The notes under the pieces were generated by a model. It saw nothing but the letters and a program-made list of their open reading frames with translations, searched no databases and had not been told where the DNA came from. 64,000 nt of DNA from contig JADIYP010000006.1 of assembly GCA_016705235.1 (NCBI GenBank), positions 744,001 to 808,000 on the forward strand. The letters run 5' to 3'. A program made the position numbers and the translations under genes. Position 1 is the first letter of the stretch, and each line of letters opens with the position of its first letter. Of this stretch, positions 41,094 to 49,459 are shown one piece after another. The DNA comes from Candidatus Leptovillus affinis (GTDB taxonomy: Bacteria; Chloroflexota; Anaerolineae; Promineifilales; Promineifilaceae).

Positions 41094-43823
41094 ATGAAAC
41101 GAATTGCCCTACTCGTCCTGCTGTGCCTTTCCGGCATCAGCCTCCTATTGGCAATCACCGTCCGGCCGGCCCCGGCCGCCGATGAGACCACGCTGCCCAC
41201 CGAATCGGTGGTGGTGCGCGCCTATTTTTCAAACCGGCAAATGGTCGCCGATCTGGCCGCCACGCGCGAACCCTGGGAAGTCAATTATGACCAGGGCTAC
41301 CTGGTCATCGACGTCACCCCGGCCGAATACGACCAGTTACAGAAAGCCGGTTTCCGCCTGGAAATAGACGAGAAACTGACCGCGCTCTACACCTCGCCGG
41401 CGCAAGCCGCGCCGGGTCAGGTGGATGGCATCCCCGGTTATGCCTGTTATCGCACGGTGGAGGAGAGTTTTGCTACGGCCGTTAACATCGCCGCCGCCCA
41501 TCCCGACCTGGCTACCTGGACCGACATCGGCAACTCCTGGGAAAAAAGCGTCGGCCTGGGCGGGTATGATCTGATGGTACTCAAACTGACCAATTCAGCC
41601 ATCCCCGGACCCAAACCCAAGTTGTTCATCATGTCGTCCATCCATGCCCGCGAATACACCCCGGCCGAACTCAACACCCGTTTCGCCGAATACCTGATCA
41701 ACAATTACGGCAGCGACGCCGACGCCACCTGGCTGCTCGATTACCACGAAATTCATCTGCTGCTGCAATCGAACCCGGACGGCCGTAAAAAAGCCGAAAC
41801 CGGTCTCTCCTGGCGTAAAAACACCAACCAGAACTACTGCGGCACAACTTCAACCGCACGCGGCGCGGATCTCAATCGCAACTTCTCTTTTGAATGGGGC
41901 TGCTGCGGCGGTTCCAGCGGCTCCCAATGCGACGATACCTATCGCGGGCCAACCCCCGCCTCCGAGCCAGAAGTGCAAGCCGTCGAAGCCTACGTCCGCG
42001 CCAATTTCCCCGACCAGCGCGGCCCCGGCCTCACCGACCCCGCCCCCGCCGACACGCCGGGCATCTTCCTGGACCTGCACAGCTACAGCCAACTGGTCCT
42101 CTGGCCCTGGGGCTTCACCAGCACGGTGGCCCCCAATGGGACGGCGCTGCAAACACTGGGGCGCAAATTCGCCTACTTCAACAGCTATGAACCCGACCAG
42201 GCCATCGGTCTTTATCCCACCGACGGCACAACCGATGATTTTGCCTACGGCGAACTGGGCATTGCCGCCTACACCTTTGAATTGGGCACCAGCTTTTTTC
42301 AGGACTGCGGCACATTTGAAAACAGCATTCTGCCCGACAACCTGGAAGCGTTGGTTTACGCCGCCAAAACCGCGCGCACGCCCTACCTGACCCCCGCCGG
42401 TCCAGACGCGCTGAATCTGGTTCTCAGCAGCTACGGTCCCGCGCCGGGCAGCGTTTTCACCGTGACGGCCAGCATCAACGACACGCGCTTCAACAACCAA
42501 AACGGCGCGGAACCGACGCAGACCATTTACGCCGCCGAAATTTACGTGGACACGCCACCCTGGGCAGCGGGAGCCGCGCCCATTGCCATGACGGCCGTAG
42601 ACGGCGCTTTCAACCAGACCATCGAAGCCGTGCGCGGAACCATCGACACAACCGGGCTGAGCAACGGCCGTCACATCCTCTTCGTGCGCGGCCAAGACGC
42701 AGCCAACAATTGGGGTCCGGTCAGCGCCGAGTTCTTCTTTGTGCTTGATCCGGCCGTCGCGCCGACCATTGGCGGCGTAGTCACCGCCGCCGATACCGGC
42801 CTGCCCCTGGCCGCTGCGATCACCACCGACCAACCCTTCCAGGCCGACACGCAGGCCAACGGCACGTATTCGATGCAGGTCATTAGCGGCACATACACCC
42901 TGACGGCTACGCCGAATGATGCGAACTATGCCCCGGCAACGGCCGTGGTAACGGCCGTCGATTACCAATCCGTGCAGCAAAACTTCAGTCTGTCCCCCTA
43001 TGTCACCATCTTCAACGACACCGTAGAAGGCGGCAGCAACGGCTGGACCGCCCAATCGCCGTGGGTCATCACCACCGAAGCCAGCCACAGCGCCAGCCAC
43101 AGTTGGACCGAAAGCGCCGGCGGCGCCTACGGCAACAACCGCAACGTCTCGCTCACCTCACCCGCGCTCGATCTCAGCAGCTACCACGACATTCGGCTCG
43201 ATTACTGGCAAATTTGCAGCACCGAAGCCACCTACGACTTCTGCATCGTCGAAGCGTCGGCCAATAACGGCGTCTCCTGGCAAGAAATCAGCCGGTATGA
43301 CGGCCCCGCCACCACCTGGGAAGCCATCAGCCTGCCGCTGCCCATGTTGGACGGCGCAGCCCAGGCGCGCGTCCGCTTCCGCTTCACCTCCGATGTGTCG
43401 GTCACAGCCGACGGCTGGCACGTAGACGACATCAACCTCATCGGCACAACCGCCGCCGCGCCGATTGTTTACGGCGTCGCCCTCTCGCCGAATGCGGTGC
43501 AGTCGGCCCTGCCCGGCGCAACCATCACCTACACTGCCCGGCTCACCAACACCGGCAGCCTCACAGATACGTTTAATCTGGCCCTGAGCGGCGACGATTG
43601 GCCGACCACACTTTCCACGCCCAGCCTCACGCTGGCGTCGGGCGCTTCGGCCACCTTCAACATCACCATCACGCTGCCGATCAGCGCCGCCAACGGCATG
43701 GTGGATGTGGCAGCGGTAACGGCCGTCTCCCAGGCCAGCGCCGCGGCCACCGCCACGATGACCATTCGGACAACGGCCGTCATCCCCTACCAGCTATTCC
43801 TGCCCACCATCCCGCAGCCCTAA
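41094..43823 (+). CDS. Secreted M14-family zinc carboxypeptidase with C-terminal accessory domains
   Basis: 909 residues, AAAGGA upstream of ATG 41094. Signal peptide LLVLLCLSGISLLLAITVRPAPAA is split by charged start MKR. A propeptide-like region (VVVRAYFSNRQMVADLAATR) precedes the catalytic domain: zinc ligands H184 and E187 in SSIHAREY, H329 in LDLHSYSQ; substrate residues in NPDGRKKA and ADLNRNF; catalytic E396 in FELGT. Accessory parts follow: Ig-like, a carboxypeptidase-regulatory-like repeat (GGVVTAADTGLPLAAAI), an MAM/jelly-roll-like domain (DTVEGGSNGWTAQSPWVI), and a DUF11-like domain. The end reads YQLFLPTIPQP. The enzyme probably degrades extracellular peptides. Confidence 0.9.
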   Translation: MKRIALLVLLCLSGISLLLAITVRPAPAADETTLPTESVVVRAYFSNRQMVADLAATREPWEVNYDQGYLVIDVTPAEYDQLQKAGFRLEIDEKLTALYTSPAQAAPGQVDGIPGYACYRTVEESFATAVNIAAAHPDLATWTDIGNSWEKSVGLGGYDLMVLKLTNSAIPGPKPKLFIMSSIHAREYTPAELNTRFAEYLINNYGSDADATWLLDYHEIHLLLQSNPDGRKKAETGLSWRKNTNQNYCGTTSTARGADLNRNFSFEWGCCGGSSGSQCDDTYRGPTPASEPEVQAVEAYVRANFPDQRGPGLTDPAPADTPGIFLDLHSYSQLVLWPWGFTSTVAPNGTALQTLGRKFAYFNSYEPDQAIGLYPTDGTTDDFAYGELGIAAYTFELGTSFFQDCGTFENSILPDNLEALVYAAKTARTPYLTPAGPDALNLVLSSYGPAPGSVFTVTASINDTRFNNQNGAEPTQTIYAAEIYVDTPPWAAGAAPIAMTAVDGAFNQTIEAVRGTIDTTGLSNGRHILFVRGQDAANNWGPVSAEFFFVLDPAVAPTIGGVVTAADTGLPLAAAITTDQPFQADTQANGTYSMQVISGTYTLTATPNDANYAPATAVVTAVDYQSVQQNFSLSPYVTIFNDTVEGGSNGWTAQSPWVITTEASHSASHSWTESAGGAYGNNRNVSLTSPALDLSSYHDIRLDYWQICSTEATYDFCIVEASANNGVSWQEISRYDGPATTWEAISLPLPMLDGAAQARVRFRFTSDVSVTADGWHVDDINLIGTTAAAPIVYGVALSPNAVQSALPGATITYTARLTNTGSLTDTFNLALSGDDWPTTLSTPSLTLASGASATFNITITLPISAANGMVDVAAVTAVSQASAAATATMTIRTTAVIPYQLFLPTIPQP

Positions 43824-43846
43824 CTCGCGGCGATGATTGCCCCGCA

Positions 43847-43877
43847 AAAAAGTCCAGACCGTTGGCCTGGACTTTTT
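43847..43877. terminator. Intrinsic terminator of the M14 peptidase gene
   Basis: AAAAAGTCCAG (43847-43857) pairs with CTGGACTTTTT (43867-43877), with a GC-rich apical part. It abuts element B copy 3. Confidence 0.85.
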
Positions 43878-44007
43878 GGTTCTTCAGGAATTCAGGGGAA
43901 TTAACACCCCATGAAGCGTGATGCGTGATGCGTGACCAGAGAGACCTCACGCATCACGCATCACGCATCACGCTTCACCCCCAACCCCACGAAATCCTAA
44001 AGACCCC
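43878..44007. repeat. Inverted-heptamer element B, copy 3
   Basis: GGTTCTTCAGGAATTCAGGG end, GCGTGAT heptamers (43917 onward), facing TCACGCA heptamers to about 43975, then CCCCAACCCCACGAAATCCT end. The orientation is inverted relative to copy 1. It lies between convergent genes. Confidence 0.88.
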
Positions 44008-44121
44008 TTTTTCCTGCCCTTGCTGCTGCACATCGAAGACGGCCGTTCCCCCCTGGAGGCCGAACACGCCCCGGATAAACTGCGGTTGGAGCCAACGGCC
44101 GTCGCCGACCCCACCACCTGA
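44008..44121 (+). pseudogene. Possible gene remnant next to element B copy 3
   Basis: A plus-strand frame reads FFLPLLLHIEDGRSPLEAEH, then APDKLRLEPTAVADPTT, ending at TGA 44119-44121. Codon use resembles the neighbours, but there is no start: upstream is repeat sequence. It could be the tail of a gene destroyed by the element, or chance. Low confidence. Confidence 0.2.
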
Positions 44122-44129
44122 TCGCTTGT

Positions 44130-44507
44130 TTACACCGTCGAGGCGGCGCGGAGGGCGATGCCGAAGAGAAACAGCACGGTCAGGGCCAGCACCCATTGGC
44201 CGCGATTGGAATCATCGCCGCGCAGCCAGACCATAAAGACAAACGGCAAAAAGACCAGGGCAAAGGAACCGTACAAGATGTGCATGAACGGCCGTGCCAC
44301 CACAGCCATATTGCCATTCAACCACAAAACAGCCCCCAAAATCCCCTGCCCCACATACAAAATCTGGCCAATAACCAGCGCCCCCATGTAATTGCCATCC
44401 ACCGCAAGCTTCCGCACCGCGCGAAACAAACCCCACAACCCCAAAATCAAGAAATATATCCAGATCGTCTGCGAAAGCTGATTATGAACCAAAACCACAA
44501 ATCCCAT
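44130..44507 (-). CDS. Small four-helix membrane protein, unknown
   Basis: 125 residues. ATG at 44507 has GGAG 6 bases upstream; that site is part of a GATTGGAGATT repeat-like stretch. Four hydrophobic helices: IWIYFLILGLWGLFRA, GALVIGQILYVGQGILGAV, FMHILYGSFALVFLPFVFMV and WVLALTVLFLFGIALRA. Histidines in helices 1 and 3 (VHNQ, FMHILYG) and the size recall small heme- or quinone-associated membrane proteins, but I do not recognise a family with certainty. Confidence 0.55.
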   Translation of the reverse strand: MGFVVLVHNQLSQTIWIYFLILGLWGLFRAVRKLAVDGNYMGALVIGQILYVGQGILGAVLWLNGNMAVVARPFMHILYGSFALVFLPFVFMVWLRGDDSNRGQWVLALTVLFLFGIALRAASTV

Positions 44508-44533
44508 GTGAATCTCCAATCCTGAGTTTTTAA

Positions 44534-44603
44534 GCCGTAAGCCGTTAGCCGTTAGCCGTTAGCCGTTAGCAAATCGCAAATCGTAAATCGTAAATCGCAA
44601 TTC
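44534..44603. repeat. Ten-unit heptamer tract (GCCGTTA then GTAAATC types)
   Basis: GCCGTAA, GCCGTTA four times, GCAAATC twice, GTAAATC twice, GCAATTC. Two heptamer types share one uninterrupted 7-bp register. Intergenic, between divergent genes starting at 44507 and 44683. Confidence 0.95.
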
Positions 44604-44682
44604 CCGCCCCAGTGTAGCCACGCGACCAGAGCTTGTCAACGCCCCCTGACTTGATTCTGCTTTTCGGCTACAATTCCCGCCT

Positions 44683-46107
44683 ATGGAGAATGCAACGCCC
44701 TCAGAATCTTACATCCAAGCGCTCGACTACCTGTATGGCCTGATTAATTTCGAGCGGCAGCGGTTAGACCGCTATACCGAAAGCAAACTGGACCCGGAAC
44801 GGCCGTACAGCCTGGTCAATTATCTCGGCGCGCCCCAAACACGCTTTCCAGCCATCCACATTGCCGGCACCAAAGGCAAAGGCTCCGTCGCCGCCATGTG
44901 CGCCTACAGCCTGCGCGCCGCCGGGCTGCGCGTCGGCCTTTACACCTCGCCCCATTTACAAGAATTCCGCGAACGCATCCGCATCCTCACGCCCGATGAC
45001 CCCGACGGCCTGATTCCCGAAGAAACGTTCGTCGCCCTCGTCAGCAAAATCAAAACCGCCCTCGACAATGTGCCGGAAGTAACCTGGTTTGAGGCGGTCA
45101 CGGCCATCGCCCTGGCCTATTTTGCCGACGAGCAGGTAGACGTGGCCGTCATCGAAACCGGCCTGGGCGGGCGGCTGGACGCCACCCGCGTGGTTAATCC
45201 TCTCGTGTCGGTCATTACCAGCCTCAGCCTGGACCACACAGAACTGCTGGGCAACACCCTGGCAGAAATTGCCTACGAAAAAGCAGGCATCATCAAGCCG
45301 GGCATCCCGGTAGTGGTGGCGCAGCAAGCGCCGGAAGCGGCCCAACGCCTGCAAGAAATCGCCGCCGAACGGCGCGCGCCCATCACCTTCATCGGCAAAG
45401 CCGACTCGCCGGAAACCGAACTTACCTGGTTATACGAAGGATCGCCAGCCGTTCCGGGTCAGCGACAACAGGTGATTATTCGCCGCTCGCCCGACGCCGC
45501 ATTTGCCGCCCCCGGCAGCGCCTTTACGCTGGCGTTAGACGGTGAACATCAGCAGGAGAACGCGGCCGTAGCCCTGGCGGCGCTGCATGTGGCGCGGGCG
45601 ACTTTTCCGCTGGTGGACGAAACGGCCGTACGCCTCGGCTTAGCGACAGTGCAGTGGAACGGCCGTTTACAAATCCTCCACCCCGGCGACGACCACACCC
45701 CTACCCTGCTGGTCGACTGCGCCCACAACCCGGATTCCGTCGGCCGCCTCTGCCATGCCCTCAGCCACGATTACACCTACCAACGGCTGCTGCTCTTGTT
45801 TGGCGCGCCGGCCGACAAAGACATCGCCGGCATGTTGACCCAACTGCTCCCCCTGACCGACGCCGTTTTCACGGCCAGCGCCAACCACCCGCGCTCGGCC
45901 ACGCCGCAAGACCTGGCGGACATGGCGGCGGCGCTCGGCCACACGGCCGTGCCCTCGGCCACAATAGGCGCAGCGTTAACGGCCGTGTGGCGCGCCGCCC
46001 GCCCCGGCGATCTCATTTGCGCCACCGGCTCCATCATTGTGGTCGGAGACTTGCTAAATCAGTGGGAAAGCCTAAAATCAGACCTGTTGCGCCAACCAGA
46101 AACATGA
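44683..46107 (+). CDS. folC: Folylpolyglutamate synthase / dihydrofolate synthase
   Basis: 474 residues. Mur-ligase-like ATPase: YSLVNYLGAPQTRFPAIHIA then P-loop GTKGKGSVAAMCAYSLRAA, LYTSPHLQEFRERIRI (folate-contacting), VAVIETGLGGRLDATRVV, SLDHTELLGNTLAEIAYEKA (carbamoylated Lys region) and C-terminal LLVDCAHNPDSVGRL with a second conserved block LFGAPADKDIAGML. The enzyme adds glutamate to folates. No clear ribosome site. It lies 115 bp upstream of the Lon gene. Length is slightly above the 420-430 usual, partly from TAV-type inserts. Confidence 0.93.
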   Translation: MENATPSESYIQALDYLYGLINFERQRLDRYTESKLDPERPYSLVNYLGAPQTRFPAIHIAGTKGKGSVAAMCAYSLRAAGLRVGLYTSPHLQEFRERIRILTPDDPDGLIPEETFVALVSKIKTALDNVPEVTWFEAVTAIALAYFADEQVDVAVIETGLGGRLDATRVVNPLVSVITSLSLDHTELLGNTLAEIAYEKAGIIKPGIPVVVAQQAPEAAQRLQEIAAERRAPITFIGKADSPETELTWLYEGSPAVPGQRQQVIIRRSPDAAFAAPGSAFTLALDGEHQQENAAVALAALHVARATFPLVDETAVRLGLATVQWNGRLQILHPGDDHTPTLLVDCAHNPDSVGRLCHALSHDYTYQRLLLLFGAPADKDIAGMLTQLLPLTDAVFTASANHPRSATPQDLADMAAALGHTAVPSATIGAALTAVWRAARPGDLICATGSIIVVGDLLNQWESLKSDLLRQPET

Positions 46108-46221
46108 ATCGCCAAATTTTACTTAGAGGCGCGGACGTTTCAGCTAAATCCATACAGCAAAAGGGACTCCGCCCAACCACCAGACTGGTCTCTAACAACG
46201 ACCACCAAGGATGACAACTCC

Positions 46222-48648
46222 ATGATAAATGAAGAGGATTTTATCCTGTCCCAATATCCCGATTTTATGGACAGCATCCCCGGCTTTGAAGAAGAATTAT
46301 TCGAAGTAGAAGAACCGATAGACCAGGAAGGCTATATCGACTGCCCATTCCTACCCCTGCGCGATCTGGTCTTATATCCGCAGATGGTCATGCCCCTGTT
46401 TGTCGGCCGTGAACGGTCCCTGGCGGCCATCAAAGCGGCCGTAACCAACCACGAAAACATCATCGTCGCGGCCCAAAAAGACAGCGAAATCCTCGAACCA
46501 GGCGTCAACGACATTTACGCCCTGGGCACAGAAGTTACCGTCGGCAAAGCGCTGCGCATGCCCGATGACTCTACCAGCGTGCTGGCCCAGGGCCGCCGCC
46601 GCGTAGAAATCGTCGAATTTACGCAATGGACGCCCTACATCCGCGTTCGCGCCCGGCGCATCCGCGAGCCGCAAACATGGGAAAACGCCACCGAAGCGCT
46701 CATGCGCGCCGTTATCACCCTCTTTGAAAAAGTCGTCACCCTGAACCGCAGCCTGCCGGAAGACGCCTACACCTTCGCCATCAACATCGAAGAACCGGGC
46801 TGGCTGGCCGACTTTATCGCCTCCACCCTGAACACCACCCTGGAGGTCAAACAAGACATCCTGGAAACCTTCGATCCGGCCGTGCGCCTGCAAAAAGTCA
46901 GCATTTCCCTGGCCAAAGAACTGGATGTCCTGGAATTGGAAGACCAGATTCACATGCAAGTGCAGCAGGAAATGGACAAGACTCAGCGGGAACATTTCCT
47001 GCGCGAACAAATGCGCGTCATCCAGGGCGAATTAGGCGAAGCCGACGTCTTCGCCCAAGAAATTAACGAACTGCGCGAAGCCGTCGCCAAAAAAGAGCTA
47101 CAGCCAGACGTCCGCGCCAAAACCGAAAAAGAACTCAGCCGGCTGGCCGCCATGCCGCCGATGTCGCCCGAAGTCGGCATTATCCTCACCTATCTGGATT
47201 GGATTCTCAATCTGCCCTGGCTGGACGAATCCGAAGACAATCTGGATGTGCGCCACGCCGCCAAAGTGTTGGAAAACGACCATTTCGGCCTGGAAAAAGC
47301 CAAAGAGCGCATTTTGGAATACATCGCCGTCAAACAAATTGCCCCCAAGACCTTACGCAGCCCCATTTTATGCTTTGTCGGACCGCCGGGAACCGGTAAA
47401 ACGTCGATCGGTCAATCCATTGCCCACGCTTTAGGCCGCGAATTTATTCGTATGAGTCTGGGCGGCGTGCGCGACGAGGCCGAAATTCGCGGCCACCGGC
47501 GCACCTACATCGGGGCCATGCCCGGCCGTATTATCCAGGCCATGCGCCGCGCCGGCACAAAAAACCCGCTGTTCATGTTGGATGAAGTAGACAAGCTGGG
47601 CCAGGATTTTCGCGGCGACCCGGCTGCGGCGCTGTTGGAAGTGCTGGACCCGGAGCAAAATTACGCCTTTGCCGACCATTATTTAGGGCTGGATTTTGAC
47701 CTGTCCAAAGTTTTGTTTATTACCACGGCCAATTATCTGGACACCATCCCCCCTGCGCTGCAAGACCGCATGGAGCTAATCGAGTTTCCGGGGTATCTGG
47801 AAGAGGAAAAATTGGAAATCGGCCGTCAGTTTTTGCTGCCACGGCAGCTTGAGCAGCATGGATTGGCCGACAGCGGCATCCGCTTTGAGGATGAGGCGCT
47901 CAAGTCGATCATTCGGGAATATACGCGGGAAGCGGGCGTGCGGAATATGGAGCGTGAAACGGCCAACGTTTGCCGCAAAATTGCCCGCATGGTGGCCGAA
48001 GAAAAACGGTTCCCCAAACGAATTACCACACGCCGCATCTACGATTTACTCGGCCCGCCGCGCTTCTCTACCGAAGAACTGCACGAGGAAAATGAGGTCG
48101 GCGTGGCTACCGGCGCAGCCTGGACGGCCACCGGCGGCGAGATCATGTTTATTGAAGTGAATCTGATGCCCGGCAAGGGCGGGATGATGCTGACCGGACA
48201 GTTGGGCGACGTGATGCAGGAAAGCGCCCAGGCGGCGCTGACGTATACGCGCAGTCAGGCCGAGGGCCTGGGCATAGACTACAACGATTTTGACAAAATC
48301 GACATTCACCTGCATGTGCCGGAAGGGGCTGTACCCAAAGATGGCCCGTCGGCGGGTGTGTCGTTGGCCTCGGCGCTGATTTCGGCGTTCACCAATCGGC
48401 CGATACGGCGGGATGTGAGCATGACGGGCGAGATTACGCTGCGCGGCCGTGTGCTGCCGGTTGGCGGCGTGCGTGAAAAGGCTCTCGCGGCGCGGCGGGC
48501 GGGTATTCGCACCTTTATTTTGCCGCAGAAAAACGAACGTGACCTGGAAGAAATTCCCAAGAAGCTGCGTCAGGATATTGAGTTTGTGTTGGTTAAACAT
48601 ATGGAGGAAGTCCTGGCGGTGGCTTTGCTGCCGACACAGGAGATATAA
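46222..48648 (+). CDS. lon: ATP-dependent protease Lon
   Basis: 808 residues, AAGGA upstream. An acidic N-terminal extension of about 40 residues (PGFEEELFEVEEPIDQEG) precedes the LonN domain (FLPLRDLVLYPQMVMPLFVG). A coiled-coil (EQMRVIQGELGEADVFAQEI) leads to the AAA+ domain with GPPGTGKTS (K393), MLDEVDKLGQDFRGDPAAAL and arginine-finger region. The proteolytic domain has Ser710 in PKDGPSAGVSLASAL and Lys753 in GVREKALAARRAGI. All essential residues are present. In 2.4 kb there is no ACGGCCGT octamer. Degrades damaged or regulatory proteins. Confidence 0.96.
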   Translation: MINEEDFILSQYPDFMDSIPGFEEELFEVEEPIDQEGYIDCPFLPLRDLVLYPQMVMPLFVGRERSLAAIKAAVTNHENIIVAAQKDSEILEPGVNDIYALGTEVTVGKALRMPDDSTSVLAQGRRRVEIVEFTQWTPYIRVRARRIREPQTWENATEALMRAVITLFEKVVTLNRSLPEDAYTFAINIEEPGWLADFIASTLNTTLEVKQDILETFDPAVRLQKVSISLAKELDVLELEDQIHMQVQQEMDKTQREHFLREQMRVIQGELGEADVFAQEINELREAVAKKELQPDVRAKTEKELSRLAAMPPMSPEVGIILTYLDWILNLPWLDESEDNLDVRHAAKVLENDHFGLEKAKERILEYIAVKQIAPKTLRSPILCFVGPPGTGKTSIGQSIAHALGREFIRMSLGGVRDEAEIRGHRRTYIGAMPGRIIQAMRRAGTKNPLFMLDEVDKLGQDFRGDPAAALLEVLDPEQNYAFADHYLGLDFDLSKVLFITTANYLDTIPPALQDRMELIEFPGYLEEEKLEIGRQFLLPRQLEQHGLADSGIRFEDEALKSIIREYTREAGVRNMERETANVCRKIARMVAEEKRFPKRITTRRIYDLLGPPRFSTEELHEENEVGVATGAAWTATGGEIMFIEVNLMPGKGGMMLTGQLGDVMQESAQAALTYTRSQAEGLGIDYNDFDKIDIHLHVPEGAVPKDGPSAGVSLASALISAFTNRPIRRDVSMTGEITLRGRVLPVGGVREKALAARRAGIRTFILPQKNERDLEEIPKKLRQDIEFVLVKHMEEVLAVALLPTQEI

Positions 48649-48683
48649 GCAAGTATCTGCAAACATGACAGGTTTGTCTGGGA

Positions 48684-48743
48684 AGACCCTAAGGGTTTGC
48701 GTTCCAAACAGTCCAACTTCTCGATAGTAAACCCTTTGGGTCT
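48684..48743. repeat. Intergenic hairpin repeat A, copy 9
   Basis: AGACCCTAAGGGTTT (48684-48698) pairs with AAACCCTTTGGGTCT (48729-48743) with a single central mismatch. The left flank CAGGTTTGTCTGGGA complements the right flank of copies 5 and 11, so this copy is inverted relative to them. It ends 19 bases before the thioesterase ATG. Confidence 0.9.
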
Positions 48744-48762
48744 GTATAAATTCGATCAAATT

Positions 48763-49194
48763 ATGAATGATTTACGGCCGTTTCTCATCCAACTCCCCAT
48801 CCAGGTGAAAACCTACGATATCGACTTTGCCAATATCGTCCACAATGCAGTGTACATCCGTTGGCTGGAAGATTTGCGCACCGAACTGCTGGCCGCCGAA
48901 TACGCCATCGAACACATGCTGGCCGACGGGCTGACGCCCATCCTCACCAAAACCGAAATCGAGTATCGGCAGCCGGTGCGTTTTGGCGACGCCGTGATCG
49001 GGCGCATGTGGGTGGCCGATTTGGGCCGCACGCGCTGGACGGTGCAAAGCGAGTTTGCCGTCGGCGAGCGCATAACCACCACTTCGCGCCAGACAGGCTA
49101 TTTTGCGGAACTGAGCAACGGCCGTCCCGTTCGTGTCCCGACGCAGATTCGCGCTGTGTGGGAAGACATCATGCACAAGATGGCCAAAACATGA
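48763..49194 (+). CDS. Acyl-CoA thioesterase (4HBT hot-dog fold)
   Basis: 143 residues. ATG 48763 lies only 19 bases after a hairpin repeat and lacks a clear ribosome site. QVKTYDIDFANIVHNAVYIR is the 4-hydroxybenzoyl-CoA thioesterase motif (Y-x-D-x-D/x-x-x-H-x-x-Y), followed by WLEDLRTELLAAEYAIEHML and EIEYRQPVRFGDAVIGRMWV. Hydrolyses short acyl-CoA; substrate unknown. It might be translated from a message processed at the hairpin. Confidence 0.85.
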   Translation: MNDLRPFLIQLPIQVKTYDIDFANIVHNAVYIRWLEDLRTELLAAEYAIEHMLADGLTPILTKTEIEYRQPVRFGDAVIGRMWVADLGRTRWTVQSEFAVGERITTTSRQTGYFAELSNGRPVRVPTQIRAVWEDIMHKMAKT

Positions 49195-49459
49195 AGGCTG
49201 TTCCCGCTGCCCATTTTGTCTTGTCCCGCCTGGTGTGGAAATAGGACGCGGATTAACGCGGATAAACACAGATCGGATTCTGTGCCATCTGCGGATTTTC
49301 ATTCGCGGCAGTGCGCCGCCTTTCTCCTCTTCTCCCCTTCTCCCTTCCCCCCTTTCTCTCTTTCTAAAGCCCGCTTAACCAACAATTTACACTTTTTTTA
49401 CCATTTAGGTGGACAATCATCCCAATGACATTTTATGTATCCCACCCTGGAGGTGAATT

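Noticed and set aside
41850..43100. A minus-strand open frame of about 416 codons inside the M14 peptidase gene
   Set aside because: Gly/Val-rich shadow translation opposite intact catalytic residues; no start signal.
49195..49459. Possible small gene between thioesterase and protease
   Set aside because: Frames are short and C/T-rich (CCTTCTCC runs) without a start signal; I treat it as promoter region of the protease.
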